A stretch of 64,000 nt of DNA from Marthasterias glacialis (lineage: Eukaryota; Echinodermata; Asteroidea; Forcipulatida; Asteriidae): NCBI GenBank assembly GCA_911728455.2, contig OU452225.1:20928495-20992494 (forward strand). Direction: 5' to 3'. Below are positions 25,701 through 34,760 of the stretch, in pieces. Under the pieces are notes generated by a model. That model ran no database searches and had not been told where the DNA came from. It saw only the letters and a program-made list of their open reading frames with translations. Numbering within the stretch: position 1 is the stretch's first letter; the number at the start of each line of letters is the position of its first letter. Made by a program: the position numbers and the translations under genes.

Positions 25701-28700
25701 TTAAAGGTTTCCAAAGATCCGTGCTCAAGGTGACTTCATCTTTATAAGGCAGACTTTACCCTTCCAATCAATAATACTTGAATAAATAAACAATAACAAA
25801 AGATGGCACTGCATTTTCTGGCTTGTACGGATATTGATACAATAGGTGTGATTGAGTATTGATTTGACAGGTTATGGGTGTAAACATTGGTCTTGTCAAG
25901 CGGATTACTGACAGCTTATTGATGTTTGATTTTGTTTGTAAAACGAGACCCAGAATCCTTTCAAGTGCATCAATATGCAATTTGCAAATCCGAGATAGTG
26001 CATCTATACTTGCACATATAATGGAGTTATACTTTCCAGTACAGGTGTATTACTGTACTAACAAGTTTACAACACACCAAAATGTCACACCTACTGTACA
26101 CTAACTTCTTTGTCTCAAATCAAACACTTAGGAAATTCTCCACAAGACCACTGGTCATGTAGCTCAGAACTAGGCTTGTGCATACGTTTATTTTCCTAAA
26201 CGTTTAAACGGAGTTTGTGACTTCCGTTTAAACGTTTCTAGCAATGAATCCAAATTGAGAATGGGGACAATTGTTCAGAGGTGATAGGTACCCGCGATCG
26301 TTGATGCCTGATTTACAGTCTCTGTGTATTTTGAGCCAACCTGTAAAGGAAGAGCAGATGTCAACGCACTTTCAACTGTCAGGAAATATATTATTGTACT
26401 GACTGTCCCTTCTTCTGGCTTGTGTACTGTGGACTTATGGCTTTTTCACATGAAAAATCTCTGAGTTGGACATGGGTCCAATCCATGTAAAGTTTGACTG
26501 ATCTTTTCACACTACATTTCAATCCGGCGTTGACATGTGTAGAGTGCTCGATCTGTGTCAAAACCTACCCTGGTCAGGAGGTGGGCTGCGAGCTTTCAAT
26601 CCAAGTCGAAAATTCCAACACATGTCAAAAGCAGTAGTGTGAACACTCAGGGGTTCATTTAGAATCTGTGTTGAGTGCGTGGTGCCATCGGCAGTAATAC
26701 AGAATGGGAGTTTTCTGCTTGGATCTGTGTAGGACCCTGGCAGTGTGAAATTATTGCACAATAAATGGGTTGAAAGTTACACATGTAAGCCACAAGCTGA
26801 TTTCACGCAGAGGTAGTGTGAAAGCAGAGTGGATTTGAACCGTGTTGAAATTTTACCGCAGCATCACGGAGTTGACCAGTGTGGATTTAGTGTGAAAAGG
26901 CCTAAAGTTTCCACAGTCTCCTGTGGAATTTTGTGGCATGTGCCAGTTGGGCAGGATAGTATACCGATAGTAATCGAGATATACTGTACATATGCTTAAT
27001 AGCAAATCTTCAAATACATACGTGTTTGGACAAGCATTAGTTTGTGCACAGGAGTTCCGAAATTACCAGACTCCGGCCAGTGGTCCTGTGGGTATTACAA
27101 TTCATGATGTTCTACAGATTAGACAGCATTCAATCTTAACATTGCTCTGTCGTTGTGTTTTCCTTGAACAATTCAGAGTGGGATTTGTTTACGCTTGAAC
27201 CACTCTACAACTAGCTGCACATGGCAGTGTACAATAAACACAGCCCTTGCATTGATGCTGAAATGTCTTGTACTGTATGCTGTATGAGACACCTTCTTTT
27301 GACCTCAGTGAGGGGGGAGGAGCTCTGTATAAGCTTGTGACATCATAATATGATGGGATCTATAATGAGATCTACAATGAGCTGAGCCATAAGTACACAT
27401 GTAGTGTACAGTTGTCATGGACAGATTTGTCAAATGAAAACACTACAAGAAAATACATGTACATGTACATGTATATCAACTTGAACGGGATGATAACTTT
27501 AGCTTTTGTAAGAGTTAATGCCAAAATGAACAAACCATTACTTAGATCTGTTATGATAAACCGTGACGGATCTAGGACACAAACATCAGACGTACAGGCC
27601 CGGTACTTCATGGAGGCAAATGGAGGAACATGCCTCCAAGCACCCGGTCACTGCCTTGTTGCCCCTTGAAATGTTCCAGTACAATTTTTTTGATTTCTCT
27701 CAAAGAGGTGCCTTAAGGAATATACATGCATGCCTTGCCCTGAGAAGATCAAAGTATTGGGACCAGCAAGACAACTCTGTATCTTTCTGATCATACATGT
27801 ACATTGTAGATCCTGCATGTCTTAAGAAACCATGCTTGCCTAATGACCAGGGCCCAATGTCATGGCACTACTTAACGATTAGCACATTTTTGTGTTAACT
27901 TGAGCAGAAAATTTGCTTAACATATTTCGCAGGTTTGCAAGAAAATTAGGCGGCCAGCTTAATGGTGATTAACCATGTATTTGCACTGTTATGTCATTTG
28001 CTTTTAGTAAGCACCCGAAAATTAGCATGCCTTTTCCAGCGCTTACAGTTAACAGCACTATGAAACAGAAATCACACAGCAAGCACACAATCAGCTGTTA
28101 AGCAGCCCTGCTTACCAAAGAATTCTGTGCTTACGGCATCCTGTAAAGCACTGTACATGTACTTCTATGGGCTGTGGCAGGGTGTAAGCGCAGAATTCCA
28201 CGGTAAGCAGCGTCGTAAAGTTGGGCCCAGCTAGGTAAGATCAGTTCATAAGTTTGACCCAGTGAAAATATTCAAGGGCACAGCATAGTTTATCTGTTCC
28301 CAGCAATCCGTTTCTGAACTGCACAGATAAGAGTGGTCTGTGAATTACAAACAGGAAAATGTGGGGATTTATTTGCAATCTGGACCACTTCCAGTCTGTC
28401 AATTTAGCAACCATGCCTAGAATGACCTATTACACAGAATTTTCACTTAATCTTCTGTCAGTGTCACTTAACAGTTTGACTTTTTGTAAATTTGTACTAT
28501 CTAGTCTGCCAGCTTAAAGATTGAGGTTTTTAGAGGAAAAGTTTGTTTGATGATGCTCTCTCAATCATTTCAAAGTTAACAGCCCTCAAAGTTGTATGGT
28601 TTTTTTTTTACAATATTGACTTATCGTCCAAAAACTGAAAACGTTTGTATTTTCACATTAGAAGGTTGATGCCTGTTGATGAATACATTTTGCATAATTA

Positions 28701-29921
28701 TCAAATCCACTTTCACTAGTCTAGTGTCAGGCTTTTTGTTGCTTATCAACTTCTTCGCTTTGTTGATGCTTGTTTCAAATTTTGTTATTCATCTTTTTCG
28801 GCTTGTTCCCCAACAGGGCAACCGTGCCCGTGCCCATGCCCCTGGTGCCCCTGGTCATTGCCTTGGTGCCCCTTGGTCATTGCCTTGGTCCCCCTTGACA
28901 TGTTTCAGTAATAGAGTTACCCTTTACTAAAGAAAAACTACCTTGCCCTTTCAAGAATGTATCAGGCCTGTATTTTCTTTTTTTACAACTGTAATTTCAT
29001 GGTTTATTACTCAACCTATTTTTATACTGGAAATATGTAATTTCTCGTTTTAATGGCTATTTATTATATGGATACATTAATAAAGGAATAAAAGAATGGC
29101 GATGAGGTCTTAAATGGCCGTTCAAAACCTGCTGGGTCGCGGCCGTGTGATTATGGACAGAGCCGAAGGTCACAACCCTGCAAGATTTTAAACCGCCGTT
29201 TAAGATCGAGTCACCACTCTTTTATTACCATTCATAACTGCCCTTTTTGATAAAAAGTGTAATAAAAATTATTTCTTCTAAATTTTGAATTCCAAGGGTC
29301 AAATTGCGTGCGCCATTCAGCGGTTGTGTGCACGCCCAGGTACTGAGTACTGATGTGTATTGATTGCATTACGTGTTCAAGCTAGCGCACCAACATTCGT
29401 ATGGCTATGAGTGCCTAACGGGTGTTCCCAGCTCCAGCTTTGTCTTTTTCAGCCGTTTAAATCAAGTCTTACATGTAAATGGTCATGTGACCATCTTTCA
29501 ACCAATGGGACTGCCTAAACTGTCTGGGGTATTAATGAATGAATGATACAAGATGAACGCTTCCCTCTTTGTGATTTGAAAAAGGAATACCAACCTGATC
29601 CAGATATGACACACACTGGTCCAAGTTCTCCTTATTGCAAAACGACGGTCCAAAAGTTTGTGAAATTTTCCGTCCCGACGGCGGAGAGGTGAAGAGAATC
29701 CCTGACCGGCGATTGTGCGTCACTTGGAAGTAATTATCCTCAGGTGCGGATGAGGTGATGGTGTGACTCTGGAGATATTTGGAGACAAAGTCGTCATGGG
29801 TGGTGCTGATGATTGGGGTGTGGTTGCTGCTGCTGGCCAAGCTGTGGCTTACTGGGTTCGGAGTGTGATTGGGTAGACTACGGTGGAGGAAGGTTGTGTT
29901 CTGGATGTCCCAACCTGCCAT
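10498..29921 (-). CDS. SSX2IP: SSX2IP / ADIP-like (afadin- and alpha-actinin-binding) coiled-coil protein, complete, 11 coding exons
   Basis: Exons in coding order: 29921-29595, 22913-22762, 22067-21899, 20807-20669, 16584-16509, 15671-15521, 14875-14525, 13906-13733, 12841-12724, 11703-11544, 10777-10498. All junctions are AG/GT, phases agree throughout, and the sum is 2097 bases (698 residues plus TAA). The start ATG sits in ACCACCATGG, 15 bases after a strong acceptor (TCTCCTTGCAG). Family hallmarks are ENLDQCVSYLDQ, ILGFPTLF, KKEREINKMKERIHQL, MDILNSLQRTDGKRATWKTG, EEEMYRLIITNYEERQKEM and FEKERRNFTDAAIRLGRE. The N-terminus is Ser/Thr-rich, residues about 120-540 are largely coiled coil, and the tail is basic and Ser-rich. 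The vertebrate protein (614 residues in human) is known to act at centrosomes and centriolar satellites and to bind afadin and alpha-actinin at adherens junctions. Identity comes from co-linear motif matches; the cellular role is inferred from the family. Confidence 0.92.
11041..11565 (-). repeat. 75-base minisatellite, seven units, spanning the exon 10 donor of SSX2IP
   Basis: Units start at 11041, 11116, 11191, 11266, 11341, 11416 and 11491, exactly 75 bases apart with few substitutions. The unit at 11491-11565 contains the last coding bases of exon 10 and its genuine donor. The other six carry the same exon-end sequence and GTAAGTCT on the minus strand (donor sites at 11088, 11163, 11238, 11313, 11388, 11463 on plus coordinates). 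Confidence 0.97.
11544..11703 (-). CDS. SSX2IP: SSX2IP coding exon 10, donor lies in a tandem repeat
   Basis: Residues 553-605: a Thr/Pro-rich segment, then IISTPTTVELYRALKLIP. Phase 1 in, 2 out. The donor CTC|GTAAGT is the first of seven identical-core donors in the adjoining 75-base minisatellite. Reading through the donor gives an immediate in-frame TAA. Confidence 0.85.
11838..12010 (+). repeat. dispersed repeat family 'TTGCC..GGTGCCC', copy
   Basis: Starts AGGCCTTGATCTTAACCGAG, continues with GGCCACCAAGGCCATTG and CTTGGCCAGCATGCCCTTG, and ends near AAAGGCCTGCCC. A very similar copy is inverted at 22472-22670. Confidence 0.6.
12724..12841 (-). CDS. SSX2IP: SSX2IP coding exon 9
   Basis: Residues 514-552. 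RKKFEEERGTFLQQQLM continues the vertebrate RKAFEEERASWLKQQFL, then becomes Pro/Ser-rich. Acceptor TTTTGACAG, donor A|GTAAGT, phase 1 out. Confidence 0.9.
12960..13175 (+). repeat. dispersed repeat family 'TTGCC..GGTGCCC', copy
   Basis: GGAGGCAATTGCCTCTGTTG, CATTGCCTTGGTGCCCTTGA and GCCCTTGCCCTTTCAAGAAC are present, closing with CAGGCCTGCAAT. It lies just upstream of SSX2IP exon 9 in the intron. Confidence 0.6.
13733..13906 (-). CDS. SSX2IP: SSX2IP coding exon 8
   Basis: Residues 456-513. It contains LLKDSQFLEEKETLADEKR and FEKERRNFTDAAIRLGRE, the most diagnostic family block. Acceptor TTTTACAG, donor GAG|GTAATA. Reading past the donor gives 21 more codons before a stop; the next exon restores the family sequence. 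Confidence 0.92.
13935..14200 (-). mobile_element. tRNA-derived SINE (family A), intronic
   Basis: Reading the minus strand from 14200: a tRNA-like head (GGGTGGCATGTGCCTAAAGC, then B-box-like GGTTTGAGTCCTGGC), a unique body, and a tail of repeated TTA triplets (AATAATAATAAT on plus at about 13940-13960). A second copy with the same order is at 56670-56975. Confidence 0.7.
14525..14875 (-). CDS. SSX2IP: SSX2IP coding exon 7
   Basis: Residues 339-455. An acidic, Ser-rich opening is followed by coiled coil with VREGIENSLRQKWQRLREHI, matching vertebrate [20 protein letters not shown]. Acceptor CTCTTTGCAG, donor CAT|GTAAGT, 351 bases, phase 0 on both sides. Confidence 0.9.
14900..15500. other. 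intron, remnants only
   Basis: The block 14960-15075 (TATCACACAAGCGCGAGTGG, then TATCTTCCAGCTGAC) is related to 17330-17500 and looks like a decayed inverted-repeat element. Nothing else is recognised up to exon 6. Confidence 0.4.
15521..15671 (-). CDS. SSX2IP: SSX2IP coding exon 6
   Basis: Residues 288-338, coiled coil (EEEMYRLIITNYEERQKEMM, then NMQKELVDLL) equal to the vertebrate DEMYKILLNDYEYRQKQIL block. Acceptor TTCTTGTAG, donor CTG|GTTAGT, phase 0 out. Confidence 0.9.
15774..16050. repeat. MITE with TA-flanked terminal inverted repeats
   Basis: Left end GAGCATGTTCGATCAAGGAC and right end GTCCTTGATCAAGCATGCTC are inverted copies flanked by TA on both sides (15772-15773 and 16051-16052), fitting a Tc1/mariner-type insertion. 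It has no coding capacity. Confidence 0.75.
16231..16460 (+). repeat. tandem duplication of about 110-120 bases
   Basis: A block from AAATATTGATGATTCTGAAT through TTGCTGATCAAATTTAAAT occurs twice in a row (from 16231 and from about 16350), nearly identical. The short time since duplication is inferred from the low divergence. Confidence 0.85.
16509..16584 (-). CDS. SSX2IP: SSX2IP coding exon 5 (76 bases)
   Basis: Residues 263-287. This short exon was found only by homology: MDILNSLQRTDGKRATWKTG matches vertebrate [20 protein letters not shown]. Acceptor TTGTAG, donor AA|GTAAGT. Phases 1 in and 2 out fit both neighbours. Confidence 0.9.
16757..16870 (+). mobile_element. tRNA-derived SINE (family B)
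   Basis: An A-box-like ATCTCAGTTGGTAGAGCACC and a B-box-like GGTTCAAATCCC are spaced as in a tRNA, followed by TTTTTCTTTGATCACCCCAA. The 5' and 3' acceptor arms do not pair, so this is a SINE head and not a functional tRNA gene. Confidence 0.6.
17330..17510. repeat. decayed inverted-repeat element
   Basis: TTATCTTCCAGTTGACTGGAAGATAA is itself palindromic. The block with TATGGGAAAATATAGCACG and its reverse (GCGCTGTATTTTCCTGTATT) frames a centre near 17420. It is related to 14960-15075. Confidence 0.45.
17562..17698. repeat. MITE with CCACGGCTTTGG termini
   Basis: Left CCAAAACCACGGCTTTGGC is inverted at the right end as GCCGTGATTTCAAAAAGGCC, over 137 bases. A sister copy is at 55496-55629 in the phosphatase gene. 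Confidence 0.65.
18036..18320 (+). repeat. 61-base satellite, five units
   Basis: GAAAGCTCACTGA starts at 18036, 18097, 18158, 18219 and 18280, exactly 61 bases apart, with CAATCCTCCAGAGAAATATT in most units. It is the reverse complement of the 10-unit array at 60455-61111. Confidence 0.95.
18321..19975. other. SSX2IP intron, no recognised feature
   Basis: AT-rich intron between exons 5 and 4. Short direct repeats such as TGGACCAGTGAAA (near 18610-18640) and GCAAAGTACAT (19670s) occur. No exon or element is delimited. Confidence 0.45.
19980..20610 (+). repeat. degenerate minisatellite of about 60-65 bases, roughly ten units
   Basis: Units share the words GGATCAAGGAAAGGTAAGG, GTGAAGGGGCTA and GGATTGGGTTCCA in a fixed order, with unit length varying through small indels. 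It lies in the SSX2IP intron close to the exon 4 donor. Confidence 0.8.
20669..20807 (-). CDS. SSX2IP: SSX2IP coding exon 4
   Basis: Residues 217-262. The coiled coil contains KKEREINKMKERIHQLL, one of the best-conserved family blocks. Acceptor TTTTTTAG, donor AG|GTTAGT, phase 1 out. A degenerate minisatellite starts about 60 bases into the following intron. Confidence 0.9.
21640..21780 (-). mobile_element. tRNA-derived SINE (family C)
   Basis: On the minus strand from 21780: GGGCAGTCTAGGTGGTAAGA (A box), GTGTGGGTTCGAATCCCTAC (B box), then the body AATTTTTCAAAGGACTCGGG and AAGGTACTGAGTATAG. The tRNA head is well kept but runs straight into the SINE body, so it is not a tRNA gene. Confidence 0.7.
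21899..22067 (-). CDS. SSX2IP: SSX2IP coding exon 3
   Basis: Residues 160-216. This is pure coiled coil (SDLEHLQSNHSRLKLQLEQL) matching the vertebrate SDMDHLQSCYSKLKEQLE segment. Acceptor CATCACAG, donor GAG|GTGAGG, phase 0 out. Confidence 0.9.
22470..22672 (-). repeat. dispersed repeat family 'TTGCC..GGTGCCC', inverted copy
   Basis: The minus strand repeats the order seen at 11838-12010 (GGCCTTGATCTTAACC near 22645, CTTGGCCAGCATGCCCTTG near 22540, GGCCTGC at the end). The two copies lie in different introns of the same gene. Confidence 0.6.
22762..22913 (-). CDS. SSX2IP: SSX2IP coding exon 2
   Basis: Residues 110-160, phase 0 in and phase 2 out. It begins EMTILGFPTLF, equivalent to ELTTFGFPSL of vertebrates, and has the helix VNCCYELIQRHQQNLRKLDE. 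Acceptor CACTTCAG, donor AA|GTGAGT. The stretch between this and exon 1 is a 6.7 kb intron full of repeats. Confidence 0.9.
23801..24190. repeat. two adjacent GGGCCCAATTTCATAG-family elements
   Basis: GGGCCCAATATCATAGAGCT starts at 23801 and GGGCCCAATTTCATAGAGCT at 24004. Each is followed by AGCAGAAAAT and TTTGGCTGGTA and ends in GCTTAA plus a reverse terminus. They are adjacent direct copies of one inverted-repeat family. Confidence 0.7.
24547..24620 (+). repeat. poly-C tract followed by (AAT)n
   Basis: A run of about 20 C (24553-24571 region) is followed by CCCCAAAAAAT and an AAT/AAAT microsatellite. Open frames over it are low-complexity artefacts. Confidence 0.9.
24625..26430. other. SSX2IP first coding intron, no recognised feature
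   Basis: I find no exon with homology or a delimited repeat. A palindromic word pair AAACGTTTAAACGG / CCGTTTAAACGTTT lies at about 26195-26236. Confidence 0.4.
26440..26905. repeat. possible MITE with GGC(C/T)TTTTCACA termini
   Basis: Left TATGGCTTTTTCACA (26437 region) and right TGTGAAAAGGCCTAAA (26892-26907) are short inverted ends around a body with no gene. The repeats are short and the target duplication is unclear. Confidence 0.4.
27590..27765 (+). repeat. dispersed repeat family 'TTGCC..GGTGCCC', copy
   Basis: GGAGGCAAATGGAGGAACAT, CACTGCCTTGTTGCCCCTTG and AATGTTCCAGTACAATTTTT parallel the copy at 12960-13175. Confidence 0.55.
27850..28229. repeat. GGGCCCAATTTCATAG-family inverted-repeat element
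   Basis: Starts GGGCCCAATGTCATGGCACT and ends CAGCGTCGTAAAGTTGGGCCC. Internal TTAACAGCACTATGAAACAG is a further copy of the terminus, so the element may be two joined copies. Confidence 0.7.
28800..28980 (+). repeat. dispersed repeat family 'TTGCC..GGTGCCC', copy
   Basis: TGGTCATTGCCTTGGTGCCC appears, then a shorter internal duplicate TTGGTCATTGCCTTGGTCCC, then TTGCCCTTTCAAGAATGTAT and CAGGCCTGTA. Confidence 0.6.
29085..29530. repeat. GTCTTAAACGGC-family repeat, copy 1
   Basis: GAGGTCTTAAATGGCCGTTC, ACAACCCTGCAAGATTTTAA and CCGTTTAAGATCGAGTCACC form internal inverted arms. The right end has TCATGTGACCATCTTTCAAC and GACTGCCTAAACTGTCTGGG. It is co-linear with 33973-34480. Confidence 0.7.
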
Positions 29922-29936
29922 GGTGGTTGTGTGGCT
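29595..29936 (-). CDS. SSX2IP: SSX2IP exon with start codon (coding 29921-29595)
   Basis: The acceptor TCTCCTTGCAG ends at 29937, then 15 bases of leader and ATG at 29921 in an ideal Kozak context. It encodes residues 1-109, Ser/Thr/His-rich, ending with the family motif ENLDQCVSYLDQ. The donor is CAG|GTTGGT, phase 0. An upstream in-frame ATG at 29951 lies on the intron side of the acceptor, so it is not the start. Confidence 0.9.
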
Positions 29937-30159
29937 CTGCAAGGAGAGCATCTAGTCAATCTTCTGCAGGGGAAAGAGAAGAAAAACACACGATTATGAT
30001 CCAACTTAGCACATTTACTGACACCACAGAGAATATAAAAGACTTCACAAAATGTTGTAATGTACATGTATGAAAACTTTGGCCACACTTTTACCGTTAA
30101 CATATACTTTTCAATGGACATCTTTATAGACTGTCTGTACATATACAATATGTACACAC

Positions 30160-30840
30160 ATTACATACGCAGAAACTACCGTACTCCAGAAACACTGGGC
30201 TTCAGATACAATGTACCTTATACATGTATAATGTGCACATTAATTACAAACAGTCTGCTTAAAGATCATGTCCTAGCATAATTACACATTGCCTTAACAC
30301 TACACATGAATACACATTACGCACATTACACATTGCACAGTACCAATAAAAACAGGCAACATAAAGTACAGGTGTAGACAAATACGTCCACATTGATTTC
30401 AAATGCATTAACATGTCTGCATGCTCGTAACCATTACTTATTTTTCAAGTACCTTTACACATGTACAGTAAACTCATCCACAACCTACATGTACATCGCA
30501 AACCAACAATTCATAAAATCCAAATGCCATCGGACAGACAAGCTTCTTGTATGTTGATGCGTACGTACACTAACTGCATACCCATGAGTGTACATCTGCA
30601 TTATAACAACCACAGATAATGACTCATTGCAGTGTGGTACTCCATATCAGACAAAATCAAAACAGGGTAAATATAAACAACATACAGGATGCAGGTCACA
30701 GTACCGTGGAGTCCCGATAGACTTCTTCATTCAACATCCACACCCTTTCCATCCCTGAACCGTGCTTGGTTCTTTATTTTAAGAACAAAAATGGAGCACG
30801 CCTAGAGTTTATCTACACAGGCCATTGCCTTTGTTACCCT
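30160..30840. other. 5' flank or 5' intron of SSX2IP, no recognised feature
   Basis: AT-rich, with many TACATGTA-type words. No promoter motif can be assigned with confidence. Confidence 0.35.
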
Positions 30841-31218
30841 GGGCCCAATTTCATGGCAAGCTGCTTACCACAGAATTCTGCGTTAATGGTGCCCTAGTAA
30901 GCCTGTGATTCTATGGGCCTCTTGAAAACTTTAGGGAAGATGCCCCCCACAAAAATCGGGGCTAATACATGTACTACTGGTACAAGTGGATTTGGACAAT
31001 AGTGTGTACACTGTATCAAGGCCCAACAAGCTAGAAATAGTGCCTAGTGCAGAACAGTTTTGCTTAGCAGAAATTGGTTACCAGCAAATATATACTGTTT
31101 ATTGTACCTGTACATGTCATTGCTAGTGGCTGGTTCCATGCTAATGTTTGCTAAGCAAAATACAATTTTTGACAAAACCAGATTTTCTGTTTTAAAACAT
31201 CTTTACGAAATTGGGCCC
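30841..31218. repeat. GGGCCCAATTTCATAG-family element, possibly interrupted
   Basis: Starts GGGCCCAATTTCATGGCAAG and ends CTTTACGAAATTGGGCCC. The middle (about 30920-31010) does not match other copies and may be an insertion. Confidence 0.55.
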
Positions 31219-32016
31219 TGTGCCTTGGCACAAACTGTAGCCATGTAGTGGCTGTTCATGTCACGTTAGGAGTGCCTCGATGAGCACATGTATAACACCT
31301 GAGTATTAATGTCTGAAAACCCTTGAACATGTGTGAACTGCACATTAGCAGTCTGACCGCTGTAGCATGATTTACTACAGAGTACACCTACAATAGACTA
31401 TAGCCAGTAATTAAATTTGACACCACCTCCTTAGTTGAAAAGTACATGAGCGGACACTGCCCTATTTGTGACTTCCACATGAAACAACAACCAAATTAAA
31501 GGTGAGGTGAGTGTACAACATTGGCAATGTCTACACTGTGATGACTTGGCATTCCTAACACTTCTACATGTACTTCATTTTGTGTAGTATCAATATGTTT
31601 CCTCAGCAATGAGCTCGTTGGATTGCGTGTCCACAAAGCAACAATCAGTTTTGTTTCATGCAATATCTGCACAGAATTGTGAATACGTTCCACAAAGATG
31701 TTTTAAGATAAATAGTACATGAACAATCCATTCTTTTATTATACCTTTTTAAGAGGTGCACTACTGTCCACAGCGTCTGGAATGTATGTATTTGTACGAA
31801 TCTGCCTTGAAGTATATATTTAACAAATAATCTACAGCACCAGGTGCAAAAATTATGCATGACATTTGATGACAGTAACAGATAACTTACTCTCCTTCAC
31901 TGGGGAATAACTGATTCAGAAATCATAAGCACCCAAGCGGAAAGCGGATTATTATTAAATTATGTAAATACTTATCGCATTGTTCAATTCTAATCTTTAT
32001 TATAAAGTGACCATCT
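31219..32016. other. gene-free stretch, no recognised feature
   Basis: No exon, RNA gene or delimited element found. Confidence 0.4.
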
Positions 32017-32325
32017 GGGCCCAATTTCATAAAGCTACATGTACTTTATGTCCAATTTTATGAATACTGTGCGATTTCCATTTCATAGTGGTCCAGACCA
32101 TTGAAGCAAACAAAAAAGACTAAACTTTCGGTTCTTACTGTCACTGACTGTAGGAAAATGGATGACATCACATTCACAATGCAAATCCTAAAGGAATGCA
32201 AAAGCTGGCTACCTAATTTTCTTGCTAATTGTGAAATACGCTTACGCTTAAGCAAATTAAGCTACAACAGTCAGCATGAAAACTGAAAATTTGCTCACCG
32301 TTAAGCAGCGTTATGAATTGGCCCC
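32017..32325. repeat. GGGCCCAATTTCATAG-family inverted-repeat element
   Basis: Starts GGGCCCAATTTCATAAAGCT and ends ACCGTTAAGCAGCGTTATGA then ATTGGCCCC. The inner sequence (TGCAAATCCTAAAGG, TTTTCTTGCTAATTGTGAAA) is co-linear with 61689-61968. Confidence 0.75.
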
Positions 32326-32459
32326 TGTTTAATAGCAAACTATTCTTTTGACAAAATGAAAACGTTGAATCGAACAATAGAACCTTCTGGTCAATATACT
32401 GTACTGACATAAATACACAGCATCATGCAACAAAAAGAAGAGGCACGCCTGACACTTCA

Positions 32460-32785
32460 CAGTGGCCTTTTTAATGCCCCATTTAAGCTTGTTATTGCCT
32501 TGGTGTCCTTTGAAACGTCCCACAAAAATGTTTTATTTCTCCCATACAGAGGTGCCCTTTGCCATCACTAAGGAAAACTTTCCTTGCCCTTACAAGAACA
32601 AAGTATCCAGACCTGGAATTACACGAAGGCCACGGAGGAAATGGTCTCTGTTGCCCAGGCCTTGGCCTTAGTGCTCCTTCAAAAATTTTCAACAGACTTT
32701 AAAACATTTCCCAATGGAAGTGCCCTTTGCGACATGAAAATGGCCTTGCCCTCCAAAAATAAAATTCCAGGCCTGAGTATCACAC
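32460..32785 (+). repeat. dispersed repeat family 'TTGCC..GGTGCCC', full-looking copy pair
   Basis: A first part (32462-32612) ends CCAGACCTGGAATTACACG. The second (32612-32775) runs from that block to AAAATTCCAGGCCTGAG, giving inverted ends CCTGGAATT / AATTCCAGG. It is the best guide to the family's boundaries. Confidence 0.65.
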
Positions 32786-32819
32786 CTGATGAAGGACACG
32801 TACAATCCATCAAGTACAT

Positions 32820-33970
32820 TTTTTTTTACCACCCCCCCCCTGCAGTTCCTGACTTTTTACATGTTATAAATTCCTGCCATAAATCTAACCAGCTTCAAAA
32901 TTTTTGCGCCAATATTTTCTGAGGATCAATCAACGGGGGACATTGCCGTGCTGGCCCCCAGGACCATATGACGAGAAATCAGACAATTTATGATCCTGCC
33001 GAGTCACCCCACTGAACTTGAGTCCCACCTGGTTGGGTCCACGTTCAAATAAACAAAGAAACTGAGCAGTTGAAACATGCTTAATGCAAGTTGTTTAAAG
33101 GGAAAGTAAATCAAGTTTTTGAAGAGTAAAATGTATACGTGTAGTATACGTAATTCAATTCCCTAGTTTCCAACGAACACACACAAAAAAACATGCACAG
33201 TTTTGCTACTCCCACGTTGTCATAGTGTGGATTTCTAAAATTAAATGACAAATCAATAAATTCAGGGTAGAGTTTTGTGTTGTGTCTGTGACATGAGACA
33301 GGTGTGGGAGATCACCAAGCCTTTCAAACAGAAGCTTGTTGCTATGGCAACTGTTAGCTATTATTCTCAAATAAAGGGTAATCGTAAAGGTTTTACAACA
33401 ACTATTAGGCCTATACAGTATGTAACAAAAACATTACAGGAATGCCCTTTTACTGTTATCAAATGTATTGTCCATTTTACCAATTCTTGTATTTTTTAAA
33501 CAATTTTGGGAGTCAAATAAAACAGATGCATATATGTATTTATGTACCATACATGTACTGTACACACATGTAGTACAACTGTACAACACCTTAAATTTTT
33601 TAAGGTGTTGTCAAATTTAATAAAACATGAACACAAATTATTTGTTGCTGAACTGCAAACTACTCAATTAAATGACCTACTGTACATGTAAAAGAACCAT
33701 CAGTGTGTAACATGAACATAATACAATGTACTGTGAAGGACATTTTCGAAGAAAGTACATTTTTTTTAGTACATTCTTTCTCAACACTCAAATTGGTAAA
33801 ATGGACAATACATTTGATAACTTTCATAATTGTTTGATGGGATTGTATCTACGTACTGTATGTATGTGTCATGTACTTGTACACATTGGCACAGACAACT
33901 TTGGCATGTATGATGGGAGTGTACAAGCTGTACTATGTACACTTTTTGTACCCATCGTACATTTTTAAAT
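32820..33970. other. gene-free stretch, no recognised feature
   Basis: Includes a short hairpin AACACCTTAAATTTTTTAAG then GTGTT near 33585-33610 and a cluster of TACATGTAC words. No gene seen. Confidence 0.4.
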
Positions 33971-33972
33971 TT

Positions 33973-34480
33973 AAGGGAATAAAAGAGTGGGACCGAGGTC
34001 TTAAACGGCTGTTTAAAACCGGCAGGGTCATGGCGTGTGATAAAGGACCGAGCCGAAGGCGAGGTCCTTTATCACATGGCCACGACCCTGCAAGGTTTGA
34101 AATGGCCGTTTAAGACCGAGTCACTTCTCTTTTTTTCCCATTCATATGCCCTTTTTGTTAAAAAGTGTAATAATAAAGAAAAATCCAGGATACTTTTCTG
34201 ATTTTTTTTTTTATTTCAATTCTTGCCACGATCTCAGGCTCCATTTCGCAAAGGGTCGACGCTCAATGTATTTAATGCGATACGCGTAAACTAGCACCAG
34301 CGTAAGCTAGTGCGCCAACACGAGTGTGGCTGTAATTAGCGCAGACGGCGCCTTCACAGCTCCAGCTACATGTATGTCATTATCATCCATTTAAAACCGG
34401 TCTTAAACAGTCATGTGTTCACCTTTCAACCAATAGGAATGCCCAAGTTGTCCCAAACTGACTGGGGTGTTTATGAATAC
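33973..34480. repeat. GTCTTAAACGGC-family repeat, copy 2
   Basis: GAGGTCTTAAACGGCTGTTT then AAAACCGGCAGGGTCATGGC is answered by GGCCACGACCCTGCAAGGTT then GGCCGTTTAAGACCGA. This gives a 100-base-class hairpin centred near 34048. The rest is co-linear with copy 1. Confidence 0.75.
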
Positions 34481-34494
34481 GGGAACAATATTGG

Positions 34495-34760
34495 TGAATA
34501 AAGTCTCAAACAGCCGTTTAAGACCAGCAGGGTCGTGGCTGTTCGACTCCACGGCCTTTGATACTGAGACACAACTCTTTTTTTCTCATTCATATCCTTT
34601 TGGGTAAAAAGCATAACAATGCAGGAAAATCCGTAAAACTATTTCATTTTTTTTTTAATTTTGTTTCTTCTCTCACTTCCAGTCACGTCCTTGGGCTCCA
34701 TTTCAAGAGGGTTCAGTAGACCTGTAGTGGGTACTACATGTACATCATGAGCTGATGGCA
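34495..34760. repeat. GTCTTAAACGGC-family repeat, partial copy 3
   Basis: AAACAGCCGTTTAAGACCAG, CAGGGTCGTGGC and CTCATTCATATCCTTTTGG match the first half of copies 1 and 2. The internal hairpin is shortened. Confidence 0.6.
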
